DNA from: Corallococcus soli
GTDB lineage: Bacteria; Myxococcota; Myxococcia; Myxococcales; Myxococcaceae
Assembly (NCBI RefSeq): GCF_014930455.1
Contig: NZ_JAAIYO010000001.1
Coordinates: forward strand, 1,054,001 to 1,118,000
DNA length: 64,000 nt
Reading direction: 5' to 3'
The translations under genes were made by a program, and so were the position numbers. Below the pieces are notes generated by a model, which had not been told where the DNA came from, searched no databases, and saw only the letters and a program-made list of their open reading frames with translations. How positions within the stretch are numbered: the first letter of the stretch is position 1; the number at the start of each line of letters is the position of its first letter. Shown one piece after another: positions 43,581-52,928 of the stretch.

Positions 43581-44414
43581 TCACGGCCCCTGGTGACGCG
43601 GATCCATCGCGTCGCGCAGCGCGTCCCCCAGCAGGTTGAAGCCCAGCACGGTGACGGCCAGCGCGATGCCGGGGAAGAGGGCCACGTGCGGCGCCACCAG
43701 CAGGTACTGCGTCCCCTGGTCCACCAGCGCACCCCACGACGGCGTGCCCGGTGGGACGCCCAGGCCCAGGAAGCTCAGGGACGCCTCCGCGACGATGGCC
43801 CCCGGCAGCGCGAACGTCGCCTGCACGAGCAGCGGCCCCGCCGCGTTCGGCAAGACGTGCCGCACGAGGATGCGACCCGGGCCGCTGCCCAGCGCGCGAG
43901 CGGCCTGCACGTAGTCGCGTTCGCGCAGGGTGAGCACCTGCCCGCGCGTGAGCCGCGCGTAGCCCGTCCACCCGGTGAACGAGAGGGCGAAGACGACGTT
44001 GGTGAGGCTGGGGCCCAGCACGGACGTGATGAACAGCGCCAGCAGGATGCCGGGGAAGGCGAGCAGCACGTCCACCAGCCGCATCAGCCCCTCGTCCACG
44101 AGCCCGCCCGCGTACCCCGCGATGCCGCCCAGCGTGATGCCCAGCACGCCCGACAGCAGGACGGCGAAGAAGGACACCTCCAGCGACACGCGAGCCCCGT
44201 GCAGCACGTGGGTGAACACGTCGATGCCGTTCTCTCCCGTGCCCAGCAGGTGCCCTGGCCCCGGCCGCGCCAGCTCGTTCGTGAGGTCGATGGCGTCCGG
44301 CGGGTGGGGACTGAGCCACGGGGCGAACAGCGCGGTGAACACCCAGACGCACGCCACGGCGAGCCCGAACCGGGCGCCCCACGACCGCAACCGGAAGCGG
44401 CGATGCCCGCTCAT
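43581..44414 (-). CDS. ABC transporter permease, DppC/OppC type
   Basis: 277-aa inner-membrane permease of a peptide/nickel-type importer. It has about six transmembrane segments; the N-terminus FRLRSWGARFGLAVACVWVF precedes the typical FAPWLSPHPPDAIDLTNELA loop. The EAA-type coupling motif is seen in YVQAARALGSGPGRILVRHV, and FLGLGVPPGTPSWGALVDQG is a hallmark of DppC-like proteins. It overlaps the DppB-like gene (ATGA). No ATPase gene of the same system follows; dtd comes next. Confidence 0.93.
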   Translation of the reverse strand: MSGHRRFRLRSWGARFGLAVACVWVFTALFAPWLSPHPPDAIDLTNELARPGPGHLLGTGENGIDVFTHVLHGARVSLEVSFFAVLLSGVLGITLGGIAGYAGGLVDEGLMRLVDVLLAFPGILLALFITSVLGPSLTNVVFALSFTGWTGYARLTRGQVLTLRERDYVQAARALGSGPGRILVRHVLPNAAGPLLVQATFALPGAIVAEASLSFLGLGVPPGTPSWGALVDQGTQYLLVAPHVALFPGIALAVTVLGFNLLGDALRDAMDPRHQGP

Positions 44415-45325
44415 GAGCGCCTCCGCACGCGCGGGTCCACCCACGCATAGGCCGCGTCGGTGAGCGTGTTCACCAGCACGTAGCAGAAGGTGAAGAGCAG
44501 CACCGTGGCGCGCACGGTGTTGTAGTCGCGCTTCTCGATGGCGGTGAGCAGCAGCGTGCCCATGCCCGGCCACGCGAACACCTTCTCCGTCACGATGGCC
44601 CCGCCCAGCAGCGCGCCGAACTCCAGGCCCAGCACCGTGACGAGCGGCAGCAGCGCGTTGCGGAACGCGTGCCTCCACAGCACCGCGCGAGGCGACAGTC
44701 CCTTCGCCCGCGCCACGGTGACGTAGTCCTCCCGCAGCGCCTCCAGCATCGTCGCGCGGGTCATCCGCGCGAGGAACGCGGCCAGCGCGGTGCCCAGGGT
44801 GAACGCCGGCAGGATGAGGTGCCGCCACGACTCCGCGCCCGACACGGGCAGCCAGTCCAGCTTCAGCGCGAAGAGGATGATGAGCACCGGGCCCAGCCAG
44901 AAGCGGGGCAGGGCGACCCCCGCCACCGACACGCCCATCGCCGCCGCGTCCACCGGGGTGCCCCGGCGCGCCGCCGCCATCACGCCCAGCGGCAGCGCGA
45001 TGACCAGCGACACCGCCATCGCCGCCACCGTGAGCAGCAGGGTGTACGGCAGCGCCGCGCCCAGGGCCGGCAGCACCTTGCGCTGGAACGGAGGCAGCGA
45101 CGTGCGCAGCTCCCCTGTGATCAGGTCGCGCGTGAACGTCCAGAGCTGCGCGTACCACGGCAGGTCCAGCCCCACCGCCCGTCGCAGCGCCGCGCGGTCC
45201 ACCTGCGTCGCCTGCTCGCCCAGCATCACGTCCACCGGGTCGCCGGGCACGAGGTACAGGAACAGCGACACCAGCAGCAGCGCACCCACGAGCGCGATGG
45301 CCGCCGACACCAGGCGGTTCCTCAC
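44411..45325 (-). CDS. ABC transporter permease, DppB/OppB type
   Basis: 304-aa inner-membrane permease from GTG 45325, overlapping the substrate-binding protein stop as GTGA. It has a short N-terminal helix followed by LFLYLVPGDPVDVMLGEQAT, the DppB family hallmark, then the coupling-loop segment YVTVARAKGLSPRAVLWRHA and TEKVFAWPGMGTLLLTAIEK. It pairs with the adjacent DppC-like permease to form the channel. Upstream extension into the binding protein gene has no family match. Confidence 0.93.
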   Translation of the reverse strand: MRNRLVSAAIALVGALLLVSLFLYLVPGDPVDVMLGEQATQVDRAALRRAVGLDLPWYAQLWTFTRDLITGELRTSLPPFQRKVLPALGAALPYTLLLTVAAMAVSLVIALPLGVMAAARRGTPVDAAAMGVSVAGVALPRFWLGPVLIILFALKLDWLPVSGAESWRHLILPAFTLGTALAAFLARMTRATMLEALREDYVTVARAKGLSPRAVLWRHAFRNALLPLVTVLGLEFGALLGGAIVTEKVFAWPGMGTLLLTAIEKRDYNTVRATVLLFTFCYVLVNTLTDAAYAWVDPRVRRRS

Positions 45326-46905
45326 GGAGTGCTCCCCCTGTCGGCCGTGGACGTCACTTCCCGCGCCCTCGCCAGCGGCGTGAGCAGGCCGTGCGCGCTG
45401 GGCACGAAGTCCGCGAGCCGCGAGGACACCACCGCCACGCTGGCCTCGTGCCACAGGGGGATGATGGGCAGGAGCCCGTCCAGCTCCTGCTGCGCCTGCG
45501 CGTACAGCGCCCGCCGCTCCTCACGCGAGGCCTGCGTCGCCGCGTCCAGCACGCGGTCCAGCGCCGGAGCCCTCAGCGCCCCCCGGTTGAACCCGCCCCA
45601 GTGGTTCTCCGGCCCGGGGATGTTCCCGGAATGGAACGCGCCCCGCAGCAGGTCCGGCTCCATCACCGCGGCCCACTTCAACGTGAACAGCTCGAAGCGG
45701 CCCTTGCGCACGTCCTCGAAGAAGGTGCCGAACTCCAGCGCCCGCACCTCGATGGCCACGCCGCCCCGCGCGAGCTGCTCCTTGAGCACCAGCGCCACCG
45801 CGCGCCGGAACCGGTCCGTGCTCGTCTTGAACGTGAACGTCAGCCGGGGCTTCCCCCCGGGCCCGTCCGGATCCGGATACCCCGCCGCGTCCAGCAGCCG
45901 CGCGGCCTCCTCCGGCGAGTACCCGCACGCGGGCGTGGCCGTGAACGCCCAGTGCGCGCGGGGCAGCATGCTGGAGGCGGGCTCCGCCAGCCCGTGCAGC
46001 TTGTGCTCCACCAGCGGGCGCACGTCGATGAGGTGGCACAGCGCCTGGCGCACGCGCTCGTCCGCGAGCGGCCCCTCGCGCAGGTTGAGGCCCACGTAGG
46101 TGAGGCCCGTGCCCGGCTTCGTCACCACGCGCAGGTGGGGCGCCTTGCGCAGCGCGGGCAGCACCGCCGGGGACACCGCGTTGATCACCAGGTCCGCCCG
46201 GCCCTTGAGCAGCTCCAGCACCCGCGTCGTCTCATCCCGCACCACCCGGAACGTCAGCCGCGACACGGCGGGCGTCCCCCCGTGCCAGCCCGCGAAGGGC
46301 GTGAGCGTCAGGTGCTCCTCGTCCGGCCAGGACTCGAAGCGGAACGGGCCCGCGCCCACCGGGTGCTCGGCCTGGGCCTCGATGCCGCCAGGGCCGGCCC
46401 GCTCCGCCGGGAGGATGGCCGCGGAGAGCTCCGCCAGCAGGGGCGCGTAGGGGCGCTTCAGGTGGAAGCGCACCGTGCGCGCGTCCACCACCTCCACCCG
46501 CTCCAGCGGCTCGTACCGCTCGCGCTTGGGGCTGCCCAGGGTCGGGTCGCGCAGGCGGTCATAGGTGGCCTTCACGTCCTCGGCGGTGAGCGCGGTGCCG
46601 TCGTGGAAGGTGAGGCCGGGCCGCAGGACGAACTCCACCACCGTGGGGGACACGTCGCGGAAGGACTCCGCCAGTTGGGGCACCGGAGCGCTGGCGTCGT
46701 CGAAGGTGAGCAGCCCCGGGCTGATGAGCTGCGCCAGCCGTTGTCCATGGGCCGTGAGGGCGAAGCGGTCATCCAGACTGTCCGGTGGCGCCTCCAGCAG
46801 CACCGTGATTCCAGCCGGGGGCGCTTTTTCGCGGCAGCCGGCGTAAAGCATCAGGGCCAGCAGGGCGATGGGCCACCGGGCGGCGCGGAAGGGCAGGGGA
46901 GGCAT
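45322..46905 (-). CDS. ABC transporter substrate-binding lipoprotein (SBP_bac_5)
   Basis: 527 aa. The signal peptide is PPLPFRAARWPIALLALMLY then AGC, with lipobox LYAGC (Cys about 22). The mature protein is a peptide/nickel-type binding protein: TFHDGTALTAEDVKATYDRL and the GAGPFRFESWPDEEHLTLT segment are diagnostic, followed by LTYVGLNLREGPLADERVRQ and ALDRVLDAATQASREERRAL near the C-terminus. It captures peptides or another small solute in the periplasm for the two permeases downstream. A much longer open frame upstream overlaps dacB antisense and is not coding. Confidence 0.93.
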   Translation of the reverse strand: MPPLPFRAARWPIALLALMLYAGCREKAPPAGITVLLEAPPDSLDDRFALTAHGQRLAQLISPGLLTFDDASAPVPQLAESFRDVSPTVVEFVLRPGLTFHDGTALTAEDVKATYDRLRDPTLGSPKRERYEPLERVEVVDARTVRFHLKRPYAPLLAELSAAILPAERAGPGGIEAQAEHPVGAGPFRFESWPDEEHLTLTPFAGWHGGTPAVSRLTFRVVRDETTRVLELLKGRADLVINAVSPAVLPALRKAPHLRVVTKPGTGLTYVGLNLREGPLADERVRQALCHLIDVRPLVEHKLHGLAEPASSMLPRAHWAFTATPACGYSPEEAARLLDAAGYPDPDGPGGKPRLTFTFKTSTDRFRRAVALVLKEQLARGGVAIEVRALEFGTFFEDVRKGRFELFTLKWAAVMEPDLLRGAFHSGNIPGPENHWGGFNRGALRAPALDRVLDAATQASREERRALYAQAQQELDGLLPIIPLWHEASVAVVSSRLADFVPSAHGLLTPLARAREVTSTADRGSTP

Positions 46906-47100
46906 GGCTTCTGTCACGCAGCGGATGTCAGGGGAGGCGCCCATGCTGCGACAGCATCCTCTTGGTTTCCAGGAAGCAGGCAGGCGGGCATGCCTTCTTT
47001 TGGAGGAGCGAGCGCCCAGGCGTGCAGATCGCCGGGTCCCCACCCTTGCCGCCCCTTTCATCCCTTCTTCATAATGGAACGCGACTTCCCCGGAGCGTGC

Positions 47101-49335
47101 GTGCAGGTTTTTCGAGCCAGACCCTTCTGGGCAGCGACCGCCATTGCCTTGTGGCTGCCGTCCGCCACCCTCGCGGCGTCGCCGTCCACCCCCAAAAAGG
47201 CGGAGCGCGAGGCGCTGAAGAACGCCCTCGTCCAGGTGATGCAGCGCACCGCGCTCAAGAGCAGCCGCGTCGGCGTGCACATGCAGAGCCTGGACGACGG
47301 CTCCGTGGTGTTCAGCCACAACGCGGACGAGCTGCTCAACCCCGCCTCCAACGTGAAGCTCGTCACGTCCTCCGCCGCGCTCGTGGCCCTGGGGCCGGAG
47401 TTCCGCTACGAGACGGAGTTCCTCGTCGAGCCGGAGCTGCCCGCGGACGGCAAGGTCAAGACGCTCTACGTGCGTGGCAAGGGCGACCCCACCATCACCA
47501 CCGAGCGCCTCTACGGCATCACCTCCGAGCTGCTCCACGCCGGCCTGCGCGAGGTGCAGGAGATCGTCGTGGACGACTCCTGGTTCGACCCCGAGCGCAC
47601 CCCGCCCGGCTATGACCAGGAGGACTCCGACCGCGCGTACATGGCGCCCACCGGCGCGGTGAGCCTCAACTGGAACGCGGTGGCCGTCTACGTGCGCGCG
47701 GGGACTGGCGGCAAGGCCGTGGTGGACATGGAGCCGCCCAGCGACTTCTTCGTCGTGGACAGCTCCGTCACCAGCGGCCCCGGCCGCGCGCGGCGCGTGT
47801 CCGTGAAGTCCGCCGCGCTCGGGGACCGGCAGAAGATCGTCGTGAAGGGCCAGGTGCCCGACGAGCGCGGCGCCGTGAGCGTCTGGAAGAAGATCGACAG
47901 CCCGCCCCTGTACTTCGGCGGCACGCTCAAGCAACTGCTCATCTCGCGCGGCGTGAAGGTGAAGGGCAAGGTGAAGCAGGGCCTGACGCCCTCGCGCGCC
48001 CGCGTGGTGTACGTGGCCCAGTCGGACACGTTCGACATCGTCCTCAAGCGCCTCAACAAGCTGTCCAGCAACTTCGTCGCGGAGATGCTCCTCAAGACGA
48101 TGGGCGCGGAGCTGCGCGGCGCGCCGGGCTCGTTCGCCAAGGGCGTCGACGTGGTGGAGGAGTTCCTGGAGCGCGACGTGGGCCTGCCGCGCGGCACCTA
48201 CGTGATGAAGAACGGCAGCGGCCTCAACGACGCCAACCGCTTCTCCGCCGCGCAGATGAACCGGCTCCTGCGCCACATGTACGAGCGCTTCCCGCTGGCC
48301 CCGGAGTACCTGTCCTCGCTGGGCATCGCCGGCAAGGACGGCACGCTCAAGTACCGCTTCGACGGCACGGACGCCGTGGGCCGGCTGCGCGCCAAGACGG
48401 GCACCCTGGAAGGCGTGTCCGCGCTCAGCGGCTACGTGCAGTCCGCGGGCGGGGAGAAGTTCTCCTTCTCCATCATGGTCAACGACTACGCGGGCCGCGC
48501 GGGCCCCGTCGTCGCGGGCATGGACGCGCTGGGCGCGGCGGTGGCCGCCACCGGCTCCTCGCTGGGGCCGGGCACCGCGGTGGCCGCGCTCGGTGAAGGG
48601 CCCAAGGTCGTCGCGGGCGCCACGGCGGACGTCGCCAACCGCATCAAGACGTACCTGGAGCTGGGCAAGCAGCGCGACCAACGCAACATCGGCTTCCTGC
48701 GCACCGCGTGGCGCAGCGAGCGCGACCCCGCCGTGCGCGCGGTGCTGGCGGAGAGCCTCTACCAGTCCAACCCGCACGACTACCTGGGCACGCGCACGCT
48801 GCTGGACAGCTACTCCGCGGGCGACGACGTCTACGGCCGGCTGCGGCAGGTGGCGCACACGCTGGAGGTCGGCGTGCCCGGCGTCAGCTCCATGGTGGAG
48901 CTGGCCGCGGGCGGCAACACGGAGGCCCTGGCCCGGGTGATGGAGCTGTGCCGCGCCTCCGCCCTCTCCGGCGACGTGGAGGCCCAGGGGGAGATGGCCA
49001 GCGGCATGGGCGAGGTCGCCCGCACGGCGCCCCAGGAGCTGGTGGCCACCCTGCGCGCCTCCAGCCCGGCGGAGCGCGACGCCGCCACCACGCTGCTGGC
49101 CCGGGGCCTGGTGCGCAACGGCGACACGGAGCACCCGTTCTGGAAGTCGCTGCGCAAGCTGGGCGCGACGGGCACGGACCCCCAGGTCGCCAGCTTCGCC
49201 AAGGGCCTGGACACCACCCTCACCACCAAGTCTGCGGAAGCCCGCGCGATGAAGGCCCAGCCCGTGGAGGTCATCGCCCCGGCGTCCGCCACCCCCGGCG
49301 CGCCCACCACCGCGGAGTCCCGCCCCGGCGGGTAG
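47101..49335 (+). CDS. dacB: D-alanyl-D-alanine carboxypeptidase/endopeptidase (PBP4, DacB) with long C-terminal extension
   Basis: About 744 aa from GTG 47101, chosen because it gives a clean signal peptide (QVFRARPFWAATAIALWLPS ending ATLAAS) and has ggag five bases upstream; ATG 47074 lacks a site. The class C PBP motifs are complete: SNVK in LLNPASNVKLVTSS near residue 82, SSN in LNKLSSNFVAEML near 320, and KTG in LRAKTGTLEGVS near 431. It acts in the periplasm on peptidoglycan cross-links. Residues 500-744 are an extra helical, HEAT-like region (for example RSERDPAVRAVLAESLYQSN) not found in E. coli PBP4. Confidence 0.9.
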   Translation: MQVFRARPFWAATAIALWLPSATLAASPSTPKKAEREALKNALVQVMQRTALKSSRVGVHMQSLDDGSVVFSHNADELLNPASNVKLVTSSAALVALGPEFRYETEFLVEPELPADGKVKTLYVRGKGDPTITTERLYGITSELLHAGLREVQEIVVDDSWFDPERTPPGYDQEDSDRAYMAPTGAVSLNWNAVAVYVRAGTGGKAVVDMEPPSDFFVVDSSVTSGPGRARRVSVKSAALGDRQKIVVKGQVPDERGAVSVWKKIDSPPLYFGGTLKQLLISRGVKVKGKVKQGLTPSRARVVYVAQSDTFDIVLKRLNKLSSNFVAEMLLKTMGAELRGAPGSFAKGVDVVEEFLERDVGLPRGTYVMKNGSGLNDANRFSAAQMNRLLRHMYERFPLAPEYLSSLGIAGKDGTLKYRFDGTDAVGRLRAKTGTLEGVSALSGYVQSAGGEKFSFSIMVNDYAGRAGPVVAGMDALGAAVAATGSSLGPGTAVAALGEGPKVVAGATADVANRIKTYLELGKQRDQRNIGFLRTAWRSERDPAVRAVLAESLYQSNPHDYLGTRTLLDSYSAGDDVYGRLRQVAHTLEVGVPGVSSMVELAAGGNTEALARVMELCRASALSGDVEAQGEMASGMGEVARTAPQELVATLRASSPAERDAATTLLARGLVRNGDTEHPFWKSLRKLGATGTDPQVASFAKGLDTTLTTKSAEARAMKAQPVEVIAPASATPGAPTTAESRPGG

Positions 49336-49516
49336 CAGCACCTCCTCCTCCCGCCGCCCACCGCCTATCCAACCCTCCGGAATCCCGGGGCTTCCCGCCT
49401 GGGGGACGGGCGGGCGTGCGTCCGCGCGTTCCGTGGCCGGTTTCTGGCCGGGGGAATGTCAGTGGTGGATGCTATGGCCTGAAGGACCTGTCGGGGCGTG
49501 TGTCCTCGCGGGTTGT

Positions 49517-49539
49517 ACCTGGCCCTTGGTGGGCCAGGT
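49517..49539 (+). promoter_or_regulatory. ssb leader hairpin
   Basis: A perfect 9-bp stem, acctggccc and gggccaggt, with loop ttggt, ends six bases before the gggagg ribosome site of ssb. It may be an operator or a translational control hairpin; its perfection and position make it unlikely to be chance. Confidence 0.5.
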
Positions 49540-49556
49540 CTCGGTAGGGAGGAACC

Positions 49557-50075
49557 ATGGCTGGAGGCGTGAACAAGGTCATTCTCATCGGCAATCTCGG
49601 CGCGGACCCCGAGGTGCGCTTCACCCCGGGCGGTCAGGCCGTGGCGAACTTCCGCATCGCCACGAGCGAGAGCTGGAACGACAAGAACGGCCAGAAGCAG
49701 GAGCGCACCGAGTGGCACCGCATCGTCGTCTGGGGAAAGCTCGCGGAGCTGTGCGGCGAGTACCTCAAGAAGGGACGGCAGTGCTTCGTCGAGGGCCGGC
49801 TGCAGACGCGGGAGTGGATGGATAAGGAGAACAAGAAGAACTACACCACCGAGGTCGTCGCCACCTCCGTGACCTTCCTCGGCGGACGTGACGCCGGCGA
49901 GGGCTACAGCGGCGGGGCCAGCTCCGGCGGCTCCGGTGGCGGGCGCCGCTCGCAGGGCAACGGCGCCCCCGCTCGCGGCGGGGACGACTACGGCCAGCCC
50001 CCCATGGGCATGGACGACGGCGGCATGGGCGGTGGCAGCCACGGCGGCGGCGCGGACGAAGACATCCCGTTCTGA
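49557..50075 (+). CDS. ssb: Single-stranded DNA-binding protein
   Basis: 172 aa. The OB fold (residues 4-110) has [20 protein letters not shown], then [20 protein letters not shown] and [20 protein letters not shown], matching SSB. A Gly/Ser-rich flexible linker follows, and the acidic tail ends DEDIPF, the conserved tip that binds replication and repair partners. It coats single-stranded DNA as a tetramer. A strong site (gggaggaacc) precedes ATG 49557, and a perfect hairpin lies upstream. The gene is followed by a bidirectional terminator. Confidence 0.97.
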   Translation: MAGGVNKVILIGNLGADPEVRFTPGGQAVANFRIATSESWNDKNGQKQERTEWHRIVVWGKLAELCGEYLKKGRQCFVEGRLQTREWMDKENKKNYTTEVVATSVTFLGGRDAGEGYSGGASSGGSGGGRRSQGNGAPARGGDDYGQPPMGMDDGGMGGGSHGGGADEDIPF

Positions 50076-50104
50076 CGCCCTGGGCGACACCCCCTGAAAA
50101 GCGA

Positions 50105-50137
50105 ACCGGCCGCTCCTGGAAGTCAGGGGCGGCCGGT
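50105..50137. terminator. Terminator between ssb and sdhC
   Basis: Arms accggccgc and gcggccggt are perfect; an inner cctg/cagg pair extends the stem to about 14 bp with a 5-nt loop. It lies between convergent genes and could end both transcripts. The T-run is short (gttt). Confidence 0.65.
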
Positions 50138-50169
50138 CGTGTTTCCGGGGTCCGACGGCGGCGTCCTGC

Positions 50170-50856
50170 TCAGCCTCCGACGTCCAGGCCCGCGGGGCTG
50201 TAGGCCGCGCCAGCGGTGTAGAGGGCGTAGATGCTGCCCCAGGCCATGGCCAGCAGGACGAGGAAGAGGATGATGGTGACGGGCTCCAGGCGGCGCATGG
50301 AGCGGTCGCTGGCGACGATGCCCCAGCTCATGGCGAAGGTCTGCAGGCCGTTGGCCAGGTGGTACGCGGTGCCCAGCGTGCCCAGCAGGTAGACCATCAG
50401 CGTGGGGCCGTGGTGGTGCATCTCCCGCGCGATGTCGGAGAACGGCTCCGCGTGCCCCTCCATCAACCGCGGCTGCAGGAAGGCCAGCCAGATGTGGGCG
50501 CCCAGGAACGCGAGCACGCCCAGGCCGGCCACGCGCTGCACCAGGTACTTCAGGTTGCCGTAGTAGTTGTACTGCAGGTTGTTGGGCTTGAAGCTGAACA
50601 TGCGCACCAGGCCCCACGCCGTGTGGATGAGCAGGGGCAGCATGACGATGATGAACGTGAACGCCTGGGCGAACGGGTTCGCGTACTCCGTCACCGACTC
50701 CTGCCAGGCCGCCGCGCCGCGGAAGGCGGCCAGGTTGTCCCACAGATGGTTGATGACCCAGATGCTCAGGGGCACCACGGCGAGGAACGAGCCCAGCCGC
50801 GACTTCAACAGGGGCGTCCGGTCGGTGATGGCTTCGGCGGTGGCTTGGGTGCTCAT
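50170..50856 (-). CDS. sdhC: Succinate dehydrogenase/fumarate reductase cytochrome b subunit, b558 type
   Basis: 228 aa, five predicted transmembrane helices. It begins RTPLLKSRLGSFLAVVPLSI with heme-axial-type His residues in WVINHLWDN and further His in LLIHTAWGLVRM, LGAHIWLAF and GTAYHLANGLQTF. This matches the fused single-subunit cytochrome b558 family (SdhC of B. subtilis and delta-proteobacteria), which anchors SdhAB and passes electrons to menaquinone. The flavoprotein and iron-sulphur genes are not next to it: the 3' side ends in a terminator and converges with ssb. They must be located elsewhere. Confidence 0.88.
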   Translation of the reverse strand: MSTQATAEAITDRTPLLKSRLGSFLAVVPLSIWVINHLWDNLAAFRGAAAWQESVTEYANPFAQAFTFIIVMLPLLIHTAWGLVRMFSFKPNNLQYNYYGNLKYLVQRVAGLGVLAFLGAHIWLAFLQPRLMEGHAEPFSDIAREMHHHGPTLMVYLLGTLGTAYHLANGLQTFAMSWGIVASDRSMRRLEPVTIILFLVLLAMAWGSIYALYTAGAAYSPAGLDVGG

Positions 50857-51141
50857 CGAGTCTCCAGCGCGGGCGCGCGGATGGTGGGGTGGAGGAACCC
50901 CCGCGCGCCCAAGTCAGGGCCAGTGCGACGGCCAGGAGGCGGTTTATAGCTGTTCCGTAGCGCTGGCTGGATTTCTTCCGCATCCGGGCATGCCCGGGCG
51001 TGCCAGCCGGGGCACACCGACTCATAAGCCCCGCCGATGCCATCCCCCTGGCCCGGCTGCTGGCAGGCGCGCGGGCGGCCCGCCCCCGCCCCACTTTCAC
51101 AGGTGGGCACGGACGGGTGCGGCGCGCTAACAAGCCTCCTC

Positions 51142-52035
51142 ATGCCCGATGAGCTCGTCAGTGGATTGTTGAAGGCTTCGGACCTGCGGCTGATGCTGGC
51201 CACCACCAGCGTCCTGTCCCGCGAGGCCCGCGCCGCGCACCAGAGCATGCCGGCCTCCGCCGCCCTGCTGTCCCAGGGCCTCACCGCCGCCGCCCTGATG
51301 GGCGCCCTCCGCAAGGGCACGGACTCCCGGATCAACCTGCAACTGGAGTGCGACGGCCCCCTGCGCGGCCTCTTCGTGGACGGCGACGCGAACGGCGTCG
51401 TGCGCGGCTACGTGAAGAACACGCTGGTGGAGTACGTGGGGACTGAAGGGAAGTACCACTGGCGCCCCGTGCTGGGGAACCACGGCTTCCTGTCCGTGCT
51501 GCGCGACCAGGGGGGCGGCGAGTACTACCGCTCGTCCGTGGAGCTGGAGCACTTCGACCTGGTGGCGGACCTGGAGCGCTACTTCCACCAGTCGGATCAG
51601 GTGCCCTCGCACCTGCTCATGGCGCAGCTGCCGGGGGTGGTGGACGGCAAGGAGGACCCCCTGGGGACGGTGGTGGGCCTGCTCGTGCAGCCCCTGCCCA
51701 ATGGGGACAGGGACGCCTTCCAGGCGCTGGGCACCCGCCTGCGGGCGCAATTCCAGACGGCGGTCCAGGCCCACGCGGAGGACAGCGCGACGACGCTCCT
51801 GCGCTCGCTGGTGCCGGAGGCGGACCTGGAGGTGATGTCGCGCTACCCCCTGCGCTTCACCTGTTCGTGCAGCCGCGACCGCGTGAAGCTCGCCCTGCTC
51901 GCCATGGGCAAGGAGGAGCTGCAGGACCTGCTGGAGAAGGAAGGCCAGGCGGAGGCCACCTGCCAGTTCTGCACGACGCGCTATGTCATCCCGGGCGCGG
52001 AGATTTCGCAGATGCTGGCCGAAGGCAGCGTCTGA
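51142..52035 (+). CDS. hslO: Redox-regulated chaperone Hsp33
   Basis: 297-aa cytosolic holdase activated by oxidation. N-terminal domain: DELVSGLLKASDLRLMLATT and LTAAALMGALRKGTDSRINL, then GNHGFLSVLRDQGGGEYYRS. The C-terminal zinc site is complete: Cys241 and Cys243 in FTCSCSRDRV, and CQFC at about 274-277, so the redox switch is intact. ATG 51142 gives the standard N-terminus; a longer in-frame extension upstream is unconserved. A strong terminator follows 55 bp after the stop. Confidence 0.95.
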   Translation: MPDELVSGLLKASDLRLMLATTSVLSREARAAHQSMPASAALLSQGLTAAALMGALRKGTDSRINLQLECDGPLRGLFVDGDANGVVRGYVKNTLVEYVGTEGKYHWRPVLGNHGFLSVLRDQGGGEYYRSSVELEHFDLVADLERYFHQSDQVPSHLLMAQLPGVVDGKEDPLGTVVGLLVQPLPNGDRDAFQALGTRLRAQFQTAVQAHAEDSATTLLRSLVPEADLEVMSRYPLRFTCSCSRDRVKLALLAMGKEELQDLLEKEGQAEATCQFCTTRYVIPGAEISQMLAEGSV

Positions 52036-52089
52036 GCCCGCGCGCCCCGGCGCTCCCCGGGCGCCGGGGAAGCCCGGTGTCTTGAAGAC

Positions 52090-52117
52090 AAACATCCTCC
52101 GGCACCGGAGGATGTTT
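52090..52117 (+). terminator. hslO intrinsic terminator
   Basis: A 12-bp perfect stem, aaacatcctccg and its inverse, around a 4-nt gcac loop; the right arm ends in a short gttt T-run. A and T at the stem ends suit both strands. Confidence 0.8.
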
Positions 52118-52219
52118 CAGCGCCCCACCCCCGTTGAGGGAGCAGGCGCGGCGGTTGTGGCGGGTGCGCGGTGCCCAGGATATGACAGAGGTCGCCGCAC
52201 CTCACCCGGAGCTTTCGCC

Positions 52220-52921
52220 GTGGCCACCAAGCGGGCAGCGCCTGGGCCGAAGTCCCAGGACCAGCGCAACCCTTCCCTGAAGTCCCCGACGCCGTCCGAC
52301 TCCCAGAAGCAGGGGGCGGAGCGGATTGTATCCATTCCCAATGACATGGTGCTCGCGCCCCAGGTCGAAGCCCCGCGCCAGCCCACCGGCCGCGACCAGT
52401 CCCGCCAGAAGTCCAACGGCGTGGTGGAGCTGACGTGGGCGGAGTTCGACCGCTCCGTGCAGAAGCTGGCGCGCACCATCCGCCAGGCCTGGGAGCCGCA
52501 GCTGGTGGTGGGCGTGGCCCACGGCGGCGTGTTCGTGGGCGGAGCGCTCGCGGGGGCGCTCGGCGTCAAGTTCTTCCCCGTGCGCATCAGCCGCCGCAGC
52601 CGTGACAAGGCGGACCGCGCGAAGAACCGCGCCCAGCAGCCCCAGGTGAGCGACGAGATGCCCCTGGAGCTCAAGGGCTGCCGCGTGCTCATCGTGGACG
52701 ACATCGCGTCCAGCGGGGACACGCTGGAGCTGGCGACGGCGCTCGCGCGCAAGGTGGGCGCGAAGGAAGTGAAGACGGCGTGCCTCGTGGCGCGGCCGGA
52801 GGGCTTCACGCCGGACCACGTGGGCATGTCCACCGACTCGCTCTTCGTCTTCCCCTGGGACTACGAGCCCGTGATGGCCGAGGCGCACTTCGACGACGAC
52901 CCCGACAAGGCCGGGGCCTAG
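52220..52921 (+). CDS. Phosphoribosyltransferase family protein (Gpt-like)
   Basis: About 233 aa from GTG 52220. The N-terminal 70 residues are basic and low in complexity and probably disordered. The type I PRTase core starts [40 protein letters not shown] matches the PPi-binding loop, and the PRPP motif [13 protein letters not shown] is at about 156-168. It resembles xanthine/hypoxanthine phosphoribosyltransferases that salvage purines, but the N-terminal extension is unusual and specificity is not certain. A hairpin separates it from selB. Confidence 0.85.
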   Translation: MATKRAAPGPKSQDQRNPSLKSPTPSDSQKQGAERIVSIPNDMVLAPQVEAPRQPTGRDQSRQKSNGVVELTWAEFDRSVQKLARTIRQAWEPQLVVGVAHGGVFVGGALAGALGVKFFPVRISRRSRDKADRAKNRAQQPQVSDEMPLELKGCRVLIVDDIASSGDTLELATALARKVGAKEVKTACLVARPEGFTPDHVGMSTDSLFVFPWDYEPVMAEAHFDDDPDKAGA

Positions 52922-52928
52922 TCGACCG

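Noticed and set aside
45391-47073. Possible 5' extension of dacB on the plus strand
   Set aside because: The frame is antisense to the binding protein gene and lacks a signal; the GTG at 47101 gives a normal signal peptide with a ribosome site.
46906-49341. Upstream extension of the substrate-binding protein frame on the minus strand
   Set aside because: It runs antisense to dacB and beyond, while the binding protein has a clear signal peptide starting at 46905.
50097-50856. A complete succinate dehydrogenase operon
   Set aside because: Only the cytochrome b gene is present; a terminator and the convergent ssb gene follow.
50943-50948. TATAAA on the minus strand as the sdhC -10 box
   Set aside because: No convincing -35 element at 16-18 bp spacing; one short AT stretch is not enough evidence.
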